Below, piece after piece: positions 60,877 to 64,000 of a stretch of DNA of 64,000 nt. This stretch comes from Halonotius sp046719765 (GTDB lineage: Archaea; Halobacteriota; Halobacteria; Halobacteriales; Haloferacaceae). The position numbers were made by a program, and so were the translations under genes. The stretch spans positions 62,001 to 126,000 of the forward strand of contig NZ_JABEBY010000002.1 of assembly GCF_046719765.1 (NCBI RefSeq), read 5' to 3'. Each line of letters begins with the position of its first letter. Position 1 is the stretch's first letter. The notes beneath the pieces are model-generated. The model searched no databases. It was not told where the DNA came from and was given only the letters and a program-made list of their open reading frames with translations.

Positions 60877-61230
60877 ATGGCAACGCACTCGACAGTCGAG
60901 GCGACCGACCCCTGTCCGGTCGTCGAATCGATCGAACAGATCGGCTCGCCGTGGCGGCTCGTGATCCTTCATGATCTCCAAGCGGGTGAAAAACGGTTCA
61001 ACGAGCTGAAACGCTCGACAGACGCCAACTCCCGAACCCTCTCGCGGGTGCTTGATGACCTCCAGGAAACCGGCTTTGTCGACCGCCGGCTAGAGGAGGA
61101 CGCCCCAGTGGCGACCTACTACAGTCTGACGGCCAAAGGGCAGTCGCTGTGTCCGGTGTTCGACGAAATCGAGTCGTGGGCCGACGACTGGCTGGCCGAG
61201 GAGGCGACTGAGGCTGCAACCAGCGACTAG
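60877..61230 (+). CDS. HxlR-family transcription regulator
   Basis: A 117-residue winged-helix protein. The family start DPCPVVESIEQIGSPWRLVIL includes a Cys at position 13, which in HypR/YodB-type relatives is the redox sensor. The helix-turn-helix RFNELKRSTDANSRTLSRVLDDLQETGFVDR and wing PVATYYSLTAKG follow. It probably senses quinones or oxidants and regulates the divergent DoxX gene. Confidence 0.9.
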   Translation: MATHSTVEATDPCPVVESIEQIGSPWRLVILHDLQAGEKRFNELKRSTDANSRTLSRVLDDLQETGFVDRRLEEDAPVATYYSLTAKGQSLCPVFDEIESWADDWLAEEATEAATSD

Positions 61231-61271
61231 GCGTCGTCGACACCGAGTGTGCCGGCGATGTTGATGCCGAC

Positions 61272-61730
61272 CTACTCTGATTCCTGCTCGGCTGTCGCCA
61301 CCTGATCTGTGGCCTCGGCGGCAACAGTCGTTGCCACGTCGCTTGGCTCGTGGGTGAGCGACACGGGATGGGTGGTGTGACGGGCATGTGTTTCGGCCCA
61401 TCGCCGTGCCGGCCCCTCGTCGAGATACTGTTCGGCGGCGGGACACCGGTCGCAGTCGGCGATCCACGGGGTTACGTCATCGGGGAAATGGCCCGTGTGT
61501 CGCTTGTGATCGAGCGCGAACTGCTCGAAGGCCTGGTTGCCGGCATACAACGAGTCAAGTTCGTAGTCGAGCGCCCACGTCCGGTCGCACTGACTACACG
61601 TGACTGTCGGCGTGTTGTCGGCGGGATCGGCCTTCTCGTCGACCACCGTTTCGGGCCGATCAGAGTCGCGTGGCGGGTTCGACACGTCCCTGCTGATGTG
61701 GGCTGCCCATTTGTATCTACCGAGCCACAT
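61272..61730 (-). CDS. Zinc-ribbon hypothetical protein
   Basis: A 152-residue hydrophilic protein starting MWLGRYKWAAHISRDVSNPP. It has CSQCDRTW near residue 45, a middle section YAGNQAFEQFALDHKRHTGHFPDDVTPW, and CDRCPAAEQYL, so two Cys pairs and several His could bind zinc. The C-terminal 45 residues are Ala/Thr/Glu-rich. An upstream ATG at 61853 would overlap the divergent hydrolase gene, so I use the internal ATG. Function unknown. Confidence 0.65.
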   Translation of the reverse strand: MWLGRYKWAAHISRDVSNPPRDSDRPETVVDEKADPADNTPTVTCSQCDRTWALDYELDSLYAGNQAFEQFALDHKRHTGHFPDDVTPWIADCDRCPAAEQYLDEGPARRWAETHARHTTHPVSLTHEPSDVATTVAAEATDQVATAEQESE

Positions 61731-61821
61731 CGGTCGTGGGCTGCCGCCACCGACAACGGCTGTCGTCCGCTCGGCAACGAAAACCACAACGACAAAACAC
61801 GACGACGAACACTGTCGCCTC

Positions 61822-62319
61822 ATGCCGGATCTGCTGACCCACGCGCTGATCACCTACACGCTTGCGGTGGGGCTCTCCGTCCGGTATCGGTGGCTCACAC
61901 CACCGTATGTGACTGTCGCTATGATGGGCGCGTTCATCCCGGATCTCACCAAGATCCGGCTCCTGGTTCCATCCTGGCAGATCGAAGCCTGGCTCGGCAT
62001 CCCGTTCGACTGGGGCGCGCTTCATACCGTTGGTGGCACGCTGGTATCGGTACTGATCGGTGTTGCCCTCGTCCGCCGCACCGACCGCCGGCGCGTGTTC
62101 GGACTGCTCGCACTTGGGGCGGGTTCACATCTCGTTCTCGACTCGCTGTTGGCGTTTCCGGCCGGCCGCATGAAGTTCGTGCTGTGGCCGCTGACGACCT
62201 ATCGACCCGTCTTCGATGGGCTGTTTCTGTCGACCGATCGCTGGCCCGTGGTTGTTGCCGCAGGGCTTGCGGCCTCGGCGTGGTATCTGCGATATCACCG
62301 CGGGGATTCTGCGGCGTAG
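61822..62319 (+). CDS. YdjM-like membrane metal-dependent hydrolase
   Basis: A 165-residue membrane protein: MPDLLTHALITYTL, GAFIPDLTKI, HTVGGTLVSV and LALGAGSHLVLDSLLAFPAGRMKFVLWP. The His and Asp residues at THAL, IPDL, HTVG and SHLVLD are the usual metal ligands of the YdjM/LexA-regulated membrane hydrolase family. Substrate not known. It ends 3 bp before the convergent stop of the next gene. Confidence 0.82.
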   Translation: MPDLLTHALITYTLAVGLSVRYRWLTPPYVTVAMMGAFIPDLTKIRLLVPSWQIEAWLGIPFDWGALHTVGGTLVSVLIGVALVRRTDRRRVFGLLALGAGSHLVLDSLLAFPAGRMKFVLWPLTTYRPVFDGLFLSTDRWPVVVAAGLAASAWYLRYHRGDSAA

Positions 62320-62322
62320 AAA

Positions 62323-63003
62323 TTAGTCGACCGGCTCGAAGCGAGCTTCCGCGGCCAGCTGCTCGCCGACGATCCGACGACCCTTCTCGACGTTCAGATC
62401 CCGGCCGCGGAGATGCCAGTAGGCCGTGAGCGCCGAGTACGCCGCCCGCTCGTGGTGGGCGGTCACGAGATAGCCATCGCCGTCGTCGCGCTCGAAGACT
62501 GTCACGTGGGTCTGCCACGTTCGCAACTGGAGTTCGAGCACGCCGAGCAGCCCCGAGCAGATCGGACCGCCGACATCGACCCAGCTGCTGACCTCTCGCC
62601 GCCCATCGGGCAGCTGCTTGTGGGACGCCAACAACCCGAAGTGGTAGCCCTCCTCGCGGAGCGTCGCCTCAAGCTCATCCAGCGAGCCATGCCAGACCCC
62701 GACGGCCTCGGCCTCGGGGCGGATCGTGTAGGTGGTGTAGAAGCCGCGGTCGTTGGCGACGCCTTCGGCGTGCGGTAACAGGCTTCGAACCCAGCGAAAA
62801 CAGTAGCTGTCGACGAGCTCCTCGCCCGGTTTGAAGACGGCACCGACCGCACCCAGCACGGCGACGACGGGTGCAAGGATCGTCACCGGCTCCTCGGGGT
62901 CGACGGTATCGAGTGCGGTCGTCGTCACCACGATGTTGCGGGCTGAGGCGACCGCGGTGGCGACCGCCCGGAGGCTGACGGTCACGAGCGCGCCAAAGAT
63001 CAT
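62323..63003 (-). CDS. Conserved haloarchaeal hypothetical protein
   Basis: A 226-residue protein starting MIFGALVTVSLRAVATAVAS. The first 65 residues contain two hydrophobic stretches (about 1-22 and 40-60). The soluble remainder has YCFRWVRSLLPHAEGVANDRGFYTTYTIRPE, YHFGLLASHKQLPDGR and LELQLRTWQTHVTVFERDDGDGYLVTAHHERAAYSALTAYWHL. I do not recognise the family; no catalytic motif is apparent. It follows the glycosyltransferase gene on the same strand after 132 bp. Confidence 0.75.
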   Translation of the reverse strand: MIFGALVTVSLRAVATAVASARNIVVTTTALDTVDPEEPVTILAPVVAVLGAVGAVFKPGEELVDSYCFRWVRSLLPHAEGVANDRGFYTTYTIRPEAEAVGVWHGSLDELEATLREEGYHFGLLASHKQLPDGRREVSSWVDVGGPICSGLLGVLELQLRTWQTHVTVFERDDGDGYLVTAHHERAAYSALTAYWHLRGRDLNVEKGRRIVGEQLAAEARFEPVD

Positions 63004-63135
63004 CCCCCGATCACCAGCCGGCGGCGCGGTTGGGCCGGCTCGCCCTCGGCGAGCACTACAGCGCGGGCGACCATGCGCATATCCTCATTCGTTTCGGGAC
63101 GTACATTAAGTGTTGTTCACTGTGTCGCCGCGCGG

Positions 63136-64000
63136 TCAGACCGACGGCGAGACCCGCTGGCGATCCTCGACGGCGGCTGGCTCGCCGCGATAGATCGCCT
63201 CCAGATCGTCGATCGTCCGATCGACCGCGAATCGTTCGACGGCGGTTCGCGTCCGGCGGTCGGTGGTGAGACAGTCCGCGATCGCTGCCGCCATCTCGTC
63301 GAGATCGCCATACTCGAAGCGCGCGCCGTTGTCCGGGCCGATCGTCTCCCGGAACGGCTGGACGTTGGCGGCGGCAACGGGCGTCCCACAGGCGTTGGCC
63401 TCCAGCGTCGACAGCCCAAGGGTGTCACAGGTCGAGGCCGTCACGAAGACATCAAGCGAACTGTAGAAGGTCGGGAGTTGCTCCCGCGGGAGGAAATCAC
63501 GGAACTCGACGTTGTCGGGGGCCTGCTGTTCGAGCTTCGGCCGTGCCGGACCTTCGCCGACCAACACGTAGCGGTAATCGGGCGTTTCGTCGGCGACCCG
63601 AAGGATCTCACCGATATTTTTCTTTTCTGTCATCCGGCCGCTGTAGCCGACGATCGGCCGGGCATCGGTAAACAGCGACTCGGATTGCGGCCGAAAGGTC
63701 TCCAACTCGATGCCGACCGGCAGCTTCTGGTGGTCGACATCGCGTCTGATCTTCGAGGTTGAGGCGGTGACACAGTCAAACGACCGGAGAAATCTGGTCT
63801 CGTAGGCGACGTAGCCTTGGCCGACGACCTGTGCAAGCCCGTCGAACTTGAGCGCGCGGATCAGATACTCCTCGATCGGTGTGTGGTGGGTGTACACCGA
63901 GCGAAGGTCGTGTTTTGCCGCATACCGCCGGCCCAACAGCCCGGTCGTCGCCGGGCCGTGACAGTGGACGACATCAAGATCGGGCAGCGTCGACAGTCGC
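63136..64000 (-). CDS. Glycosyltransferase family 4-type, partial (5' end outside window)
   Basis: The frame is open from 64000 to its stop at 63136, so 287 C-terminal residues are seen. It starts within DVVHCHGPATTGLLG (the GT-B N-terminal domain) and continues with YGQGYVAYETRFLRSFDCVTASTSKIRRD-like acceptor helices, then the donor domain: VGYSGRMTEKKNIGEILRVADE, YVLVGEGPARPKLE and the E-x7-E motif region STCDTLGLSTLEANACGTPVAA. It transfers a sugar from a nucleotide donor, probably to a lipid or glycoprotein. Confidence 0.92.
   Translation of the reverse strand, partial: RLSTLPDLDVVHCHGPATTGLLGRRYAAKHDLRSVYTHHTPIEEYLIRALKFDGLAQVVGQGYVAYETRFLRSFDCVTASTSKIRRDVDHQKLPVGIELETFRPQSESLFTDARPIVGYSGRMTEKKNIGEILRVADETPDYRYVLVGEGPARPKLEQQAPDNVEFRDFLPREQLPTFYSSLDVFVTASTCDTLGLSTLEANACGTPVAAANVQPFRETIGPDNGARFEYGDLDEMAAAIADCLTTDRRTRTAVERFAVDRTIDDLEAIYRGEPAAVEDRQRVSPSV

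Overview
The window is from a haloarchaeon (class Halobacteria). The base composition is GC-rich, the proteins are strongly acidic, many genes look leaderless with a TATA-like box about 25-30 bp upstream of the ATG, secreted proteins are Tat lipoproteins (RR motif plus lipobox Cys), and archaeal-type genes are present (ribosomal protein S19e, PDCD5, MoaE, CofE, Mer-like, PitA). The species cannot be fixed from sequence alone. Genes are dense and mostly in short, overlapping operons. No tRNA, rRNA, CRISPR array or intact transposase was found.

Layout. 1-6.1 kb: membrane, secreted and regulatory genes, a molybdopterin synthase large subunit (moaE) and a site-2 protease. 6.4-8.5 kb: a multidomain histidine kinase ending in a LOV-type PAS domain, followed by the decayed start of a second kinase domain. 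8.5-14.9 kb: housekeeping block (thiL, a flippase-like protein, rps19e, PDCD5, a PP-loop protein, a DMT exporter, a UspA protein, hisS). 15.0-15.7 kb: a TumE/TumA-like toxin-antitoxin pair behind two perfect palindromes. 15.8-22 kb: a HEAT-repeat protein, NOG1-type and EngB GTPases, a formyl-THF cyclo-ligase-like protein, a haloarchaeal intergenic repeat, a membrane protein/XRE regulator pair and a PAS kinase.

22.1-35.2 kb: a respiratory and copper island. It contains a complete ba3-type cytochrome oxidase operon (cbaD-B-A-C and a fifth membrane gene) surrounded by copper-delivery factors: a SafE/TauE-like membrane protein, a SCO protein, a NosL lipoprotein and a CPC-type copper P-type ATPase. 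Next comes nosD-nosF-nosY, but no nosZ. The likely reading is that all of this serves copper-centre (CuA/CuB) assembly of the oxidase, or of a cupro-enzyme elsewhere in the genome.

35.3-49.5 kb: a complete urea-nitrogen island. It has the urea ABC importer urtABCDE (minus strand), the nickel regulator nikR, an ECF-type nickel transporter (NikM-N-Q-O) and the urease operon ureB-C-A-G-D-E-F. A CAGTATTAC-like motif recurs in the three control regions and may be a shared operator.

49.7-64 kb: small membrane proteins, a NUDIX/eIF2B-like fusion, cofE and an F420-type reductase, a PDZ-containing site-2 protease, a TdeIII-type restriction-modification system with hints of GGNCC avoidance, pitA (heme synthesis), a VOC protein, a divergent DoxX/HxlR redox pair with a perfect operator-like palindrome, and the 3' part of a glycosyltransferase gene.
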